A stretch of DNA of 64,000 bases from Pelagadaptatus sp034112445 (GTDB lineage Bacteria > Pseudomonadota > Gammaproteobacteria > Pseudomonadales > Cellvibrionaceae). The DNA lies in NCBI GenBank assembly GCA_034112445.1, contig JAWUVI010000014.1:310001-374000 (forward strand), written 5' to 3'. The position numbers and the translations under genes were made by a program. The first letter of the stretch is position 1. Each line of letters starts with the position of its first letter. Below are positions 42,808-51,372 of the stretch, piece by piece. A model generated the notes under the pieces. It ran no database searches and was not told where the DNA came from. It saw only the letters and a list, made by a program, of their open reading frames with translations.

Positions 42808-43875
42808 ATGAAATATTATTGGGAACTTAATATGAAAAGTAGTAGTGAATTATTTCCTGCGCAGTTAATTAAAGCTGATGTTTTTGAAAATAATAACGGC
42901 GGCTTTACAGAAGATGTTTATTTAATTAAACCAAATAATAATAGAGATAAATCGGTACAGATAGCCGTTACCAATTTGTCAAAAATAAATTCAATCGGCG
43001 AGTTTAATCAAGCAACTAAAAATGAAAAAAAATCTTGGTGGCAAGGTCGCATAAAAAATAAGGCGGCAGACTCACGATCCATAATATTACTGCATGGTTG
43101 TTATCAAAATAGAAACTTATGGTTTTCTCCCGAACATTCAGACCTTATTGATCAGTTGTTAGAGAAGGGCTTTGATGTGTGGCTTATGGAGCATCGTGGC
43201 CATGGCATGTCGCCGATTAACACCCGTTATAATAAAAACACTCTGGAAGATTATGCTCGTTATGATATTCCAGCAGTGAATGACTTTGTAACTGAACATA
43301 CCAACAGTAAGCCTCATTGGATTGGGTATGGTGAAGGAGCAGGGGCATTACTTTTTTCTCTGGCCTGTGACTTACTTGATGCTGACGCTTTTTCTAGCAT
43401 CACCGGGATAGGTAGCCCGTTCTTATCGTTACCCATGTCACGTATGCCTCTGTCACATTTACTTGCCAAACCATTTAATAGATCGCAGGAGTTTTCTCTT
43501 CGCAGGGGGCCAGAGTCTGAACCTTGGGCTTTGCGAAAACAATTGCTAAAAGAGGGTGGGTGGCTAAATCAAAGAGGCTCTAATTTGGGCGTTAACCTAT
43601 GGGATCATCTGCTCGAAAAAAATCATCCCATACGTTGGCTGGCTTCCCAAGCAGATTTAATTAAACTCGATGAAGGTTTAGAAGAATTATTTAAGGCTAA
43701 TAAATTAGAATTATTAGACTGTTCGCTAAGTTGGGAAGCTTTGGCTCCTGAGAATGTACATTCAACTTTATTAACTTCAGTAGGCGCAGAGCATTTGCTG
43801 CATTCGTTAACGGATAAGTTAGAGAGCTTTGTTAATAAGCATGGTGTGATACTTGCGCACAAAGCGGTATCATGA
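42808..43875 (+). CDS. Alpha/beta-hydrolase-fold protein lacking the nucleophile serine
   Basis: A 355-residue protein with the alpha/beta-hydrolase oxyanion loop region IILLHGCYQNRNLW, followed by VWLMEHRGHGMSP and a nucleophile elbow that reads GYGEGAG instead of GxSxG, with Glu in the serine position (codon GAA, clearly read). A late His (GAEHLLHSL) is in the expected place. Similarity is to the hydrolase-or-acyltransferase group near polyhydroxyalkanoate depolymerases. The start could also be the ATG at 42832. The function is probably altered or non-catalytic; no close named homologue is recognised. Confidence 0.75.
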   Translation: MKYYWELNMKSSSELFPAQLIKADVFENNNGGFTEDVYLIKPNNNRDKSVQIAVTNLSKINSIGEFNQATKNEKKSWWQGRIKNKAADSRSIILLHGCYQNRNLWFSPEHSDLIDQLLEKGFDVWLMEHRGHGMSPINTRYNKNTLEDYARYDIPAVNDFVTEHTNSKPHWIGYGEGAGALLFSLACDLLDADAFSSITGIGSPFLSLPMSRMPLSHLLAKPFNRSQEFSLRRGPESEPWALRKQLLKEGGWLNQRGSNLGVNLWDHLLEKNHPIRWLASQADLIKLDEGLEELFKANKLELLDCSLSWEALAPENVHSTLLTSVGAEHLLHSLTDKLESFVNKHGVILAHKAVS

Positions 43876-43928
43876 TTATTATTTTTCAAACTTACCCCTT
43901 TTGATTTTTTATAGATTAAGGAATTTTG

Positions 43929-44417
43929 ATGGAATACGTAACCCCAGATCTTTGTGATATTTATCCTGAACTTGTCAATGTTGTTGCCCCCATGTTCAAC
44001 AATTACGGCGGGAGAAAATCCTTTGGTGGTGAAATCGTTACCATCAAATGTTTTGAAGATAATTCATTGGTTCGTGAACAAGTTGCGCAGCCGGGTCAGG
44101 GGAAAGTTTTAGTTGTTGACGCAGGCGGCTCGCTTAGACGTGCATGTTTAGGTGATATGCTTGCAGAAAAAGCGGTGGCTAATAACTGGGAAGGAATTTT
44201 AATGTACGGTTGTATTCGAGATGTGGATGCCATAATGGCCTTAGATCTCGGTGTGCAAGCATTAAATACTCATCCAATGAAAACCGATAAAAAAGGCATT
44301 GGTGAGATAAATCTAAATGTTACTTTTGGAGGTGTTACTTTTGTTCCAGGTCAATTTGTTTACGCCGATAATAATGGTGTTATTACCTCTCCTGAAGCTC
44401 TCAGTATGCCTGAGTAG
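43929..44417 (+). CDS. rraA: Ribonuclease E inhibitor RraA
   Basis: Trimeric protein that binds RNase E and lowers its activity. The ATG at 43929 has AAGGA six bases upstream. Clear RraA features are TPDLCDIYPELVNVV, GGEIVTIKCFEDN, VVDAGGSLRRACLGD, LMYGCIRDVDAIMALDLGVQAL and the C-terminal VPGQFVYADNNGVI. Length 162 is usual. The RNase E gene is in the same window at 48.0-50.8 kb. Confidence 0.93.
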   Translation: MEYVTPDLCDIYPELVNVVAPMFNNYGGRKSFGGEIVTIKCFEDNSLVREQVAQPGQGKVLVVDAGGSLRRACLGDMLAEKAVANNWEGILMYGCIRDVDAIMALDLGVQALNTHPMKTDKKGIGEINLNVTFGGVTFVPGQFVYADNNGVITSPEALSMPE

Positions 44418-44435
44418 ACCTAAAATCAACTAACT

Positions 44436-44720
44436 CTAAAACCAGCTTACGGTAGGGTTGTTGAGTACACACAATTCTACAAAGCCAGAATAATCGACAA
44501 TATTGATGTCTTTATTAATATTGTTCAAAATGTCTCGACGCAGTAAATCTTCTTTAAGTGCGAACACCTTTAGCTTATTTTCATTCTTAAAGTGAAGTGA
44601 TTGCGCTGATAAAACACCATCTTCTATAAGTAATAGTACGTCTCCCTTTCTCGCAATAGCAAGGCAGTCATCGATCGCTGTATGGGTTGATCTTGGATGA
44701 TTAATAATATGTAAGGCCAT
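44436..44720 (-). CDS. tusB: Sulfurtransferase complex subunit TusB
   Basis: DsrH-like subunit of the TusBCD complex, which relays sulfur from IscS via TusA towards TusE and MnmA for 2-thiouridine in tRNA. A 94-residue protein with LHIINHPRSTHTAIDDCLAIARKGDVLLLIEDGV, the TusB N-terminal signature (key parts LHIINHPRS and GDVLLLIEDGV). Its ATG overlaps the tusC stop by one base. It ends converging on rraA; tusE does not follow. Confidence 0.9.
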   Translation of the reverse strand: MALHIINHPRSTHTAIDDCLAIARKGDVLLLIEDGVLSAQSLHFKNENKLKVFALKEDLLRRDILNNINKDINIVDYSGFVELCVLNNPTVSWF

Positions 44721-45058
44721 TAAAAACTTATCACATGTTGAGCGTTATTGATGACGTCACTGATCTGTGAGTCACCTATAAATCTAATGCAATTTGGAAG
44801 TTTGTTTGTGATGAGATTTTTAGGCTGATCCAATTTAGAAGCAGCTGTTTTTTGTATGTAAATTTTCTCGACACCATAAAGTTGAAGATTGTTAAACACT
44901 GTGTTGCAGTGAGGCCCCACAACATTTTGAACTCCTTGATTTAAAAAAAGTACCGAGACCGGCTGACCAAATAGAGCGCAGCCACTTATAGCAACCATAG
45001 CTTGTTCAGACAGTTTGTTGTTGTAGGGAGCTTGTCTGTGAATAAACAAAACACTCAT
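44720..45058 (-). CDS. tusC: Sulfurtransferase complex subunit TusC
   Basis: DsrF-like 112-residue subunit. The N-terminus VLFIHRQAPYNNKLSEQAMVAIS (key parts HRQAPY and EQAMVA) and the VSVLFLNQGVQNV segment match TusC. One-base overlaps with tusD and tusB show a tightly coupled operon. Confidence 0.9.
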   Translation of the reverse strand: MSVLFIHRQAPYNNKLSEQAMVAISGCALFGQPVSVLFLNQGVQNVVGPHCNTVFNNLQLYGVEKIYIQKTAASKLDQPKNLITNKLPNCIRFIGDSQISDVINNAQHVISF

Positions 45059-45402
45059 TAATGAAATGTTACCGTTCTGTCGGAATGCACGCAGGCATCA
45101 GTAAGCTGACCTAATCCAGAAATTTCAAATCCCGCCAAAGGGAATGACTCATCATCTATGCCATTATCAAGTGCTGATGTAGAACAGAGGACTAAATCTA
45201 TATTGTTTCTTTTTGCCAGTTGGGACCAGCCTTGGGCAATATCTGGATGCTTTACAGAATGAGCGTTTAATACGCCTTGAGCATAAAAAAACACTCGATA
45301 AATACTATGTCCGGCAGCTAAAACTGCTGTGCTAAAGTTTAGGGCCGATTGGCTGCCTTGCTGGTTTTCGGGCGACGAATGCACAACAATAGTGAATAGC
45401 AT
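45058..45402 (-). CDS. tusD: Sulfurtransferase complex subunit TusD
   Basis: DsrE-like 114-residue subunit that carries the active-site Cys, visible in LVLCSTSALDNG (about residue 77; Cys78 in E. coli). The GHSIYRVFFYAQGVLNA segment is typical. First gene of tusDCB, downstream of yccA on the same strand but after a terminator. Confidence 0.91.
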   Translation of the reverse strand: MLFTIVVHSSPENQQGSQSALNFSTAVLAAGHSIYRVFFYAQGVLNAHSVKHPDIAQGWSQLAKRNNIDLVLCSTSALDNGIDDESFPLAGFEISGLGQLTDACVHSDRTVTFH

Positions 45403-45440
45403 AGGGATAAATTACGCGAGTAAGGCCATAAATAATAGGC

Positions 45441-45466
45441 AATAAAAACGCCCCAAAAGGGGCGTT
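45441..45466 (-). terminator. Intrinsic terminator of yccA
   Basis: On the minus strand AACGCCCC, loop TTTT, GGGGCGTT followed by TTTATT. It lies 17 bases after the yccA stop and separates it from tusDCB. Confidence 0.85.
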
Positions 45467-45482
45467 ATTTTAAAGTAGATAG

Positions 45483-46160
45483 TTAGTCATCACTGGTTGC
45501 GCCAAGTATGTGCAACAGGCTAACGAACAAATTATATATATTAAGATAAAGTGAGACAGTAGCGACAACGTAGTTAGTTTCACCACCGTTAACAATGCGG
45601 CTTGTATCGTACAAAATAAATCCAGACATTAACAAAACGATAGCACCACTAATCGCTAATTGAGCTCCAGCAATGGCAACGCCGAAAAAACTAGCCACTA
45701 TTAAAGCAACGGCGCAAAGTAAAACTACAATTAAGCCGGTAACTAAAAATCCGCGCATAAAGCTAAAGTCTTTGCGGGTGGTTAGAACATAAGCCGATAA
45801 ACCTAAGAATACCGCTGCTGTACCGCCTAACGCCTGCATAATTATTTGTGAGCCATAACTGAATTGTAAATAATAATTCAGAGTTGGGCCTAGAGATGCA
45901 CCAAGTAGAGCGGTGAAAGCGAATACAACGTATATACCTTTTTCAGAATTGGCTGTGCGAGGTAGAACAAACCAGACCAACCCTAATGCTGCGATATTCA
46001 TGAATAGGGCTGAGCCACGACCTAGCTCCATAGACATGGCAATACCGCAAGCTACTGCGCTAACAGCCATAGTCATTGCCAACAGCATGTAAGTATTTCT
46101 AAGGACTTTATTAGTGGACAAAGCCGATTGGTTTTCGCTCTGAGTATAAATTTCCTGCAT
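45483..46160 (-). CDS. yccA: Bax inhibitor-1 / YccA family membrane protein
   Basis: A 225-residue protein with about seven membrane helices. YccA interacts with and modulates the FtsH protease in E. coli. Family stretches are LRNTYMLLAMTMAVSAV, GSQIIMQALGGTAAVFLGLS and the C-terminal ILYDTSRIVNGGETNYV..ATVSLYLNIYNLFV. GGAG precedes the ATG. A YccA relative beside tusDCB is also found in Pseudomonas, as I recall. Confidence 0.92.
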   Translation of the reverse strand: MQEIYTQSENQSALSTNKVLRNTYMLLAMTMAVSAVACGIAMSMELGRGSALFMNIAALGLVWFVLPRTANSEKGIYVVFAFTALLGASLGPTLNYYLQFSYGSQIIMQALGGTAAVFLGLSAYVLTTRKDFSFMRGFLVTGLIVVLLCAVALIVASFFGVAIAGAQLAISGAIVLLMSGFILYDTSRIVNGGETNYVVATVSLYLNIYNLFVSLLHILGATSDD

Positions 46161-46323
46161 TTGTAGTCTCCAATGGAAATCAAGAATTAGTCAATACGTT
46201 AAAACTGATTTATATCATACATATAAATGTTTAAGTAATCCTTATATGGGGTTATTAATTTGTTTTTTCAAGACAATTACTTAAGCTGTGCTTAGATCAA
46301 ATTTAATAATAAAGGGGATGATT

Positions 46324-47673
46324 TTGAAGAAGCTATCGTTGTATGTGATTGGTGTTTTTGTGATTTTGGGGGTTGGGTTAAGTTTGGTTGGCATCAGTCC
46401 TAGCTATATTGCTTCTGCTCCACAAATGTTAACAGGGATTTCAGCAAAATTGGCTTGCTCGAGTAAATACGTCAGCGGCTTATCGGAAAGGCAATCGACG
46501 ATAGATCTTTCTTCTTACTCTCCCGTGTTGAAATACGTCGATCTACATTTTGATGATGAGGCAATGCGAGTAACCTCTTCTTTTTTTGGAATGAGTGTAA
46601 CTTCAGCACAATATAGAGATAAATTAGGTTGTACGTTATCCATAAATGATACGAACCACCTAGATTCAGTAGCTTTAGAGGCAGGGGCGCCTGCAGCAGC
46701 CGATATCGCGTGGCCTGCTGGCAGTGCCGCTTCGATCAATTCAAACGTTCAGAATCTCTTAGACCAGATTATGCAAAAAGATAATGAAGCTGGTCTTCAG
46801 TCTCGGTCTATGGTGGTGATAAAAGATGGCACTCTTATCGCTGAATCATATTCAGAAGGTGTTACCAAAGACAGTCCGCTGCTTGGCTGGTCAATGGCTA
46901 AAAGTGTAGCCTCCATTATGCTGGGAAATTTGGAGATGAAACATAAACTGTCTGTTGATGAGGTTGGTTTATTTGATGATTGGCAGAGTGATCAACGCAA
47001 AGATATTAGCGTTGAAAACTTATTGCACATGTCTTCAGGATTAGATTTTGATGAAATATACGAGCCTGGTGCCGATGCCACCCGCATGCTGTTCAGTGAA
47101 TACGATGCAGCGGGATTTGCTATTAAGGCTCCATTGGCGGTACAGCCTGGTCAGCGCTGGTTATACGCGTCAGGAACAACAAATATTCTAACCCGTTTAA
47201 TGAATGACAGATTAGGCGGCCAACAGCACGCAGCGCTTAAGCTTTTTCATAAAGAGCTGTTTACTCCTTTGGCTATGCAGCACTCTATTTTCGAGCCAGA
47301 TCCAAGCGGTCTTCCTGTTGGCAGTTCTTATCTTTATTCAAGTGCTAGAGATTGGGCGAGAATAGGGCAGTTAATGCTCAATGGTGGAGTTTTAAACGGT
47401 CACCGCGTCGTAACGGAAGATTGGGTGAAACGAGCGTCAACTCCAAATCATTCAGATAATGAGAAGCGTTATGGTTATCAGTTTTGGTTAAATCAGGGCG
47501 GGGAAGAGTTACGCTGGCCCGATTTGCCAGTTGACAGCTATGCAGCAAGAGGAAACAGAAAACAAATCACAATGATAATACCATCTAAAAACATGGTTAT
47601 TGTAAGGCTGGGTTGGAGCCAAGGTGGCTACCCAACGAATGATAATTTCTCTAGCTTAATGAATGCGCAATAA
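46324..47673 (+). CDS. Exported serine hydrolase of the beta-lactamase/PBP fold (6-aminohexanoate-dimer hydrolase-like)
   Basis: A 449-residue protein anchored by an N-terminal hydrophobic segment (MKKLSLYVIGVFVILG). The TTG at 46324 is chosen because AAAGGGG lies six bases upstream; an ATG at 46318 abuts that site. The catalytic SxxK is SMAK in LLGWSMAKSVAS, the Tyr motif is YASGTTN and RGNRKQI may supply the third element. The class includes EstB/NylB-type esterases and amidases; the substrate is unknown. Confidence 0.87.
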   Translation: MKKLSLYVIGVFVILGVGLSLVGISPSYIASAPQMLTGISAKLACSSKYVSGLSERQSTIDLSSYSPVLKYVDLHFDDEAMRVTSSFFGMSVTSAQYRDKLGCTLSINDTNHLDSVALEAGAPAAADIAWPAGSAASINSNVQNLLDQIMQKDNEAGLQSRSMVVIKDGTLIAESYSEGVTKDSPLLGWSMAKSVASIMLGNLEMKHKLSVDEVGLFDDWQSDQRKDISVENLLHMSSGLDFDEIYEPGADATRMLFSEYDAAGFAIKAPLAVQPGQRWLYASGTTNILTRLMNDRLGGQQHAALKLFHKELFTPLAMQHSIFEPDPSGLPVGSSYLYSSARDWARIGQLMLNGGVLNGHRVVTEDWVKRASTPNHSDNEKRYGYQFWLNQGGEELRWPDLPVDSYAARGNRKQITMIIPSKNMVIVRLGWSQGGYPTNDNFSSLMNAQ

Positions 47674-47720
47674 TTTCTTATGGATATTTTGTGCTAAAGG
47701 TTACCCTATTTCATTTAGGC

Positions 47721-47768
47721 ATAAAAAAACCCTTATTTATCAAAGTTACCTATGATAAATAAGGGTTT
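47721..47768 (-). terminator. Intrinsic terminator of tRNA-Ser
   Basis: Perfect 15-base inverted repeat (47727-47741 / 47754-47768, core CCCTTATTTATC) with the T tract on the minus-strand side (47721-47729). It starts eight bases after the tRNA. Confidence 0.88.
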
Positions 47769-47775
47769 ACATATA

Positions 47776-47863
47776 TGGCGGAGGGGCAGGGATTTGAACC
47801 CTGGGTGCCTCGCGACACGCCGGTTTTCAAGACCGGTGCATTCGACCACTCTGCCACCCCTCC
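47776..47863 (-). tRNA. tRNA-Ser(TGA)
   Basis: An 88-base class II cloverleaf. Acceptor GGAGGGG / CCCCTCC, anticodon stem CCGGT..ACCGG around CTTGAAA (anticodon TGA), a long variable arm (GCGTGTCGCGAGGCACC), T-arm GGTTCAAATCC and encoded GCCA end. Confidence 0.96.
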
Positions 47864-47954
47864 AGTGACGCGAATTATACAGAGGTTTTTCACTGGAACA
47901 ACCTCTAACCTATTATTTATTAACAGATAATTACATTTTTTTAGTATTTATAGG

Positions 47955-47995
47955 AAAATAAAAAAGCCCTTGGAGATTTCTCTTCAAGGGCTTTT
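47955..47995 (-). terminator. Intrinsic terminator of rne
   Basis: AAAAGCCCTTG (47962-47972) and CAAGGGCTTTT (47985-47995), with the T tract on the minus-strand side. It starts 26 bases after the rne stop. Confidence 0.88.
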
Positions 47996-48021
47996 GCTTG
48001 CTTATTCAATATGGTTAATTG

Positions 48022-50772
48022 TTAATCTACTGGCACTGCTTCAGGTGTTGTGTCTCTCGCTAAACGTGGATCATTTGCGGGACGTTTCAGTGGTCGAGGG
48101 TTGTGCTCGATATTAGCCTTAGTGCTTGTGTCGAGTGGTTCGCTCATATCAGCATTAATAGTTACTGATGAAACCGCTAAGTTTACAATTGGGTGAGCGC
48201 TGATTCTTGGATCATTACCTGCTCGAGTATAAGGCACTTTTACGGCGCTGATTGTTTCTTTTACGGCTGGAGCTTCTTGGGGAGTAGCTTTGACCTCTTC
48301 CTGTTTTGCTGTATTAGCATCTAAATCCAATTCATCCTGTACCGGTTTGGTTTTTTCTTCTGCTGCTTTGGCTGCGGGCTTGCTTGCAGTCGCTTTCTTC
48401 TTAGGAGCGTCAGTTGATGCTGGCTTATCTTTAGCTTTAGGCTTTTCGGATTTAGGCTCCTTTTTATCTGTGCTATCTGATTTTTCTTTAGGGGCTTCCG
48501 GCTGTTCTTTGGCTATAGATGTTGAAACTGGTTTGGTGGTGGTATCCGCTTTTGTTTGAATAGCACTTTCAACTTGAGCGTTTAAGTTCTCAACCTCAGT
48601 TGCCGAAGGTGCAACTGTGGTGGTTACTTCAGTCGTAGTTACTTCAGTAGTAGTTACTTCAGCCGCTGTAGCTTCAGTTTTTTCATCACGACGGCCACGG
48701 CGTCTTTGTTGTGTGCGAGGTTTTTGATTGGCCGGGCGTTTAGCCGGACGATCAGAATTAGCCTCTTCAGGAGCTTTACTTTGGTTGGTTTTAGGCTCTT
48801 GAGCTTTACGTGCATTAGTCTGCTTATTGCTACGCGGTTGTTCTGAGAGAGGCTGGTCTTGTTTGTCATTCTTATTGCGATTTTGTGTGCTACGCGTGTC
48901 TTTATCTTGACTGTTGCGATTGTCCTGACGATTGCGGTTGTCATTACGACTAGAGATATTGCGATTGCTAGAATGACGCGAACGATTTTGGTTGTTACGA
49001 CCGCGGTTGTTGCGGTTGCGACGATTAGCTTCAGCTTTTTTCTTTTCTTCTTCTGCTTCTAGTCTCTTTTTCTCAGCTTCAGAGTCGCCAAAAAGAGATT
49101 TAAATAAGCGACTGAAAAAGCCGGGCTCATTGTCTTCTTTTTTAGTTTCTGCTTTTATTGATTCTGGAGCTGGCTGTGTTGGTACCAGTTGCTGTACGGC
49201 AGCCTTTGGTGCTGGAGCAGTTTCAGTTTTTGTTGGTATATCAGATGATTCGTCAGATGAAGTGCTGATTTTATAGCTGGTTTCTATTGATCCGGCTTCG
49301 TCATCGCGAATACGTTGAACTTCAAAGTGAGGTGTCACCAATTGTTCTGAAGGTACGATAACTACACGAGTTTTATTGCGCTCTTCGATGCTCGAAATGG
49401 TTTTGCGCTTTTCATTCAGTAAGTAGGTGGCTACGGCTACAGGTGTGATTGCACGAATCTCTGAGCTGCGCTCTTTGAGTGTCTCTTCTTCAACTAGACG
49501 AAGAATAGATAAAGCAATTGATTTGGTGCCGCGAATCGTACCTTGACCACTACAACGAGGGCATACCTTGGACGTAGTTTCACCAAGAGACGGACGTAAG
49601 CGCTGACGAGACATCTCAAGTAAGCCAAAGCGTGAGATACGTCCAACTTGGACGCGCGCTCTATCCATAGCTAAGGCATCTCGCATACGGTTTTCAACTT
49701 CACGCTGGTTGCGAACTGGCTGCATATCAATGAAATCAATGACGACTAAGCCGCCCATGTCGCGCAATCTTAGTTGACGAGCGATTTCATCGGCTGCTTC
49801 TAAATTGGTTTGAACGGCCGTTTCTTCAATGTCTCGGCCTTTAGTGGCACGTGAAGAGTTGATATCAATCGATACTAAAGCTTCAGTTAAATCTATAACA
49901 ATTGAGCCGCCAGAAGGTAGCTTAACTTCTCTCTCAAAAGCCGTTTCAATTTGGCTTTCTACTTGATAGCGATTAAATAGAGGGGTCGGATCGTCATAGT
50001 ATTTAACTTTACTTTGATAATCTGGCATTACCTGCTGGATAAACGCTACGCAAAGATCAAAAGCCTCTTTGTTATCTACTATAACTTCGCCGACGTCTTG
50101 GCGTAAGTAATCACGAATAGCGCGGATGATGACATTGCTTTCTTGGAATAAAAAGTGAGGTGCGCCTGAATTGTCACCTTCAGTTTTGATGGCATCCCAA
50201 AGCTGCAATAAGTAGTTTAGATCCCACTGTAATTCTTCGGCACTGCGGCCTACTCCGGCTGTGCGAACAATAACGCCCATGCCAGAAGGAACTTCAGTTT
50301 CTGCTAGAGCATCACGAAGAGAGGCACGATCTTCTCCGTCAATACGGCGAGAAATACCACCTGCACGAGGGTTGTTGGGCATCAATACTAAGTAGCGTCC
50401 AGCAAGACTAATAAAGGTAGTGAGAGCTGCGCCTTTGTTGCCGCGCTCTTCTTTATCGACTTGAACTATAACCTCTTGGCCTTCTTTCAATACTTCTTTG
50501 ATTTTGGTGCGGCCTTCGGAGCCACTCGGTGGTTTACTGAAGTATTCACGAGAAATTTCTTTCAGAGGTAAAAAGCCATGGCGATCAGCACCATAATCAA
50601 CAAAAGCAGCTTCAAGGCTGGGTTCGATACGGGTGATTTTACCTTTGTAAATGTTGGCTTTTTTCTGTTCGCGGGTACGGTTTTCAATATCTAAGTCGTA
50701 TAACCATTGGCCATCGACCATAGCAACTCGCATTTCTTCTGGCTGAGTTGCATTAATGAGCATTCTTTTCAT
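48022..50772 (-). CDS. rne: Ribonuclease E
   Basis: Endoribonuclease and scaffold of the RNA degradosome. The ATG at 50772 (MKRMLINATQPEEMRVA) has AGGAA six bases upstream. The catalytic half has the S1 domain (ANIYKGKITRIEPSLEAAFVDYG), the 5'-sensor/RNase H-like region, the metal-binding Asp residues in DINSSRA and DFIDM and the zinc-link CPRCSGQG. The C-terminal half (about 500-916) is low-complexity: an Arg/Asn-rich RNA-binding tract, a run of EVTTT repeats and a Lys/Pro/Ala-rich tract, ending with NDPRLARD-like motifs. The inhibitor RraA is encoded 4 kb away. Confidence 0.96.
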   Translation of the reverse strand: MKRMLINATQPEEMRVAMVDGQWLYDLDIENRTREQKKANIYKGKITRIEPSLEAAFVDYGADRHGFLPLKEISREYFSKPPSGSEGRTKIKEVLKEGQEVIVQVDKEERGNKGAALTTFISLAGRYLVLMPNNPRAGGISRRIDGEDRASLRDALAETEVPSGMGVIVRTAGVGRSAEELQWDLNYLLQLWDAIKTEGDNSGAPHFLFQESNVIIRAIRDYLRQDVGEVIVDNKEAFDLCVAFIQQVMPDYQSKVKYYDDPTPLFNRYQVESQIETAFEREVKLPSGGSIVIDLTEALVSIDINSSRATKGRDIEETAVQTNLEAADEIARQLRLRDMGGLVVIDFIDMQPVRNQREVENRMRDALAMDRARVQVGRISRFGLLEMSRQRLRPSLGETTSKVCPRCSGQGTIRGTKSIALSILRLVEEETLKERSSEIRAITPVAVATYLLNEKRKTISSIEERNKTRVVIVPSEQLVTPHFEVQRIRDDEAGSIETSYKISTSSDESSDIPTKTETAPAPKAAVQQLVPTQPAPESIKAETKKEDNEPGFFSRLFKSLFGDSEAEKKRLEAEEEKKKAEANRRNRNNRGRNNQNRSRHSSNRNISSRNDNRNRQDNRNSQDKDTRSTQNRNKNDKQDQPLSEQPRSNKQTNARKAQEPKTNQSKAPEEANSDRPAKRPANQKPRTQQRRRGRRDEKTEATAAEVTTTEVTTTEVTTTVAPSATEVENLNAQVESAIQTKADTTTKPVSTSIAKEQPEAPKEKSDSTDKKEPKSEKPKAKDKPASTDAPKKKATASKPAAKAAEEKTKPVQDELDLDANTAKQEEVKATPQEAPAVKETISAVKVPYTRAGNDPRISAHPIVNLAVSSVTINADMSEPLDTSTKANIEHNPRPLKRPANDPRLARDTTPEAVPVD

Positions 50773-51372
50773 GTTATTCCTGAATATGTTTGGGCACATC
50801 AGGGCAGGGTATGCGGATATATGTGGAGATCAGTCTTAATTAATACAATATGCTGCGATTTGCTCATATTGTCGACTGGTGGGTAATCGTTACCGTTTAG
50901 CGGGCGTTAACACTGCTATATGATTGTAAATTTATTGTATACATTCCGATAAGATCAACCTGTACTCAAATCAATGACGATTTTATTGTCGTTGATTTGT
51001 CTTTGTTAAAAAGCTTTATATAAGAAGAGCGTTTAACTAAATTAGAGTTTCTCACTACTACATGTTTCTACATGACCTGCACCATTTTGTGCAATTGTCA
51101 TCGTGTGCTGTTGGCTATGTTTACTACATTTACGCCAATGTTGAGCACAATTTATTTTTGACCAGTCTGTGGTCTACGTTGTCTGACGCGGTATTTCCTT
51201 GCAATACACCTACATAATAAAACTGCGTATCCGGAAACCAGTCCGTACTGACCGCGAGAATATAGCAACAATACCCTGCACATACAATTAGATGACGTTG
51301 TTATGTCTAAATAAAACGTTATTTGAGGCTTATAACGAGAATAATCTCCAATAATGCGTATAATCCTGCGCC
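50773..51372 (-). promoter_or_regulatory. Long rne leader and divergent rne/rluC control region
   Basis: 600 bases without a gene. On the minus strand TTGTAT (51287-51282), 17 bases and TATATT (51264-51259) form a candidate rne promoter, implying a leader of about 480 nucleotides. An imperfect 12-base inverted repeat, CAAATCAATGAC (50967-50978) / GTCGTTGATTTG (50988-50999), sits in the leader. Long structured rne leaders mediate autoregulation by RNase E in E. coli; the same role here is inferred. For rluC a TATAAT occurs at 51359-51364. Confidence 0.45.

Noticed and set aside
48290..49276. Several open frames antisense to the rne tail
   Set aside because: The tail is low-complexity and repetitive, which leaves the reverse strand open by composition.
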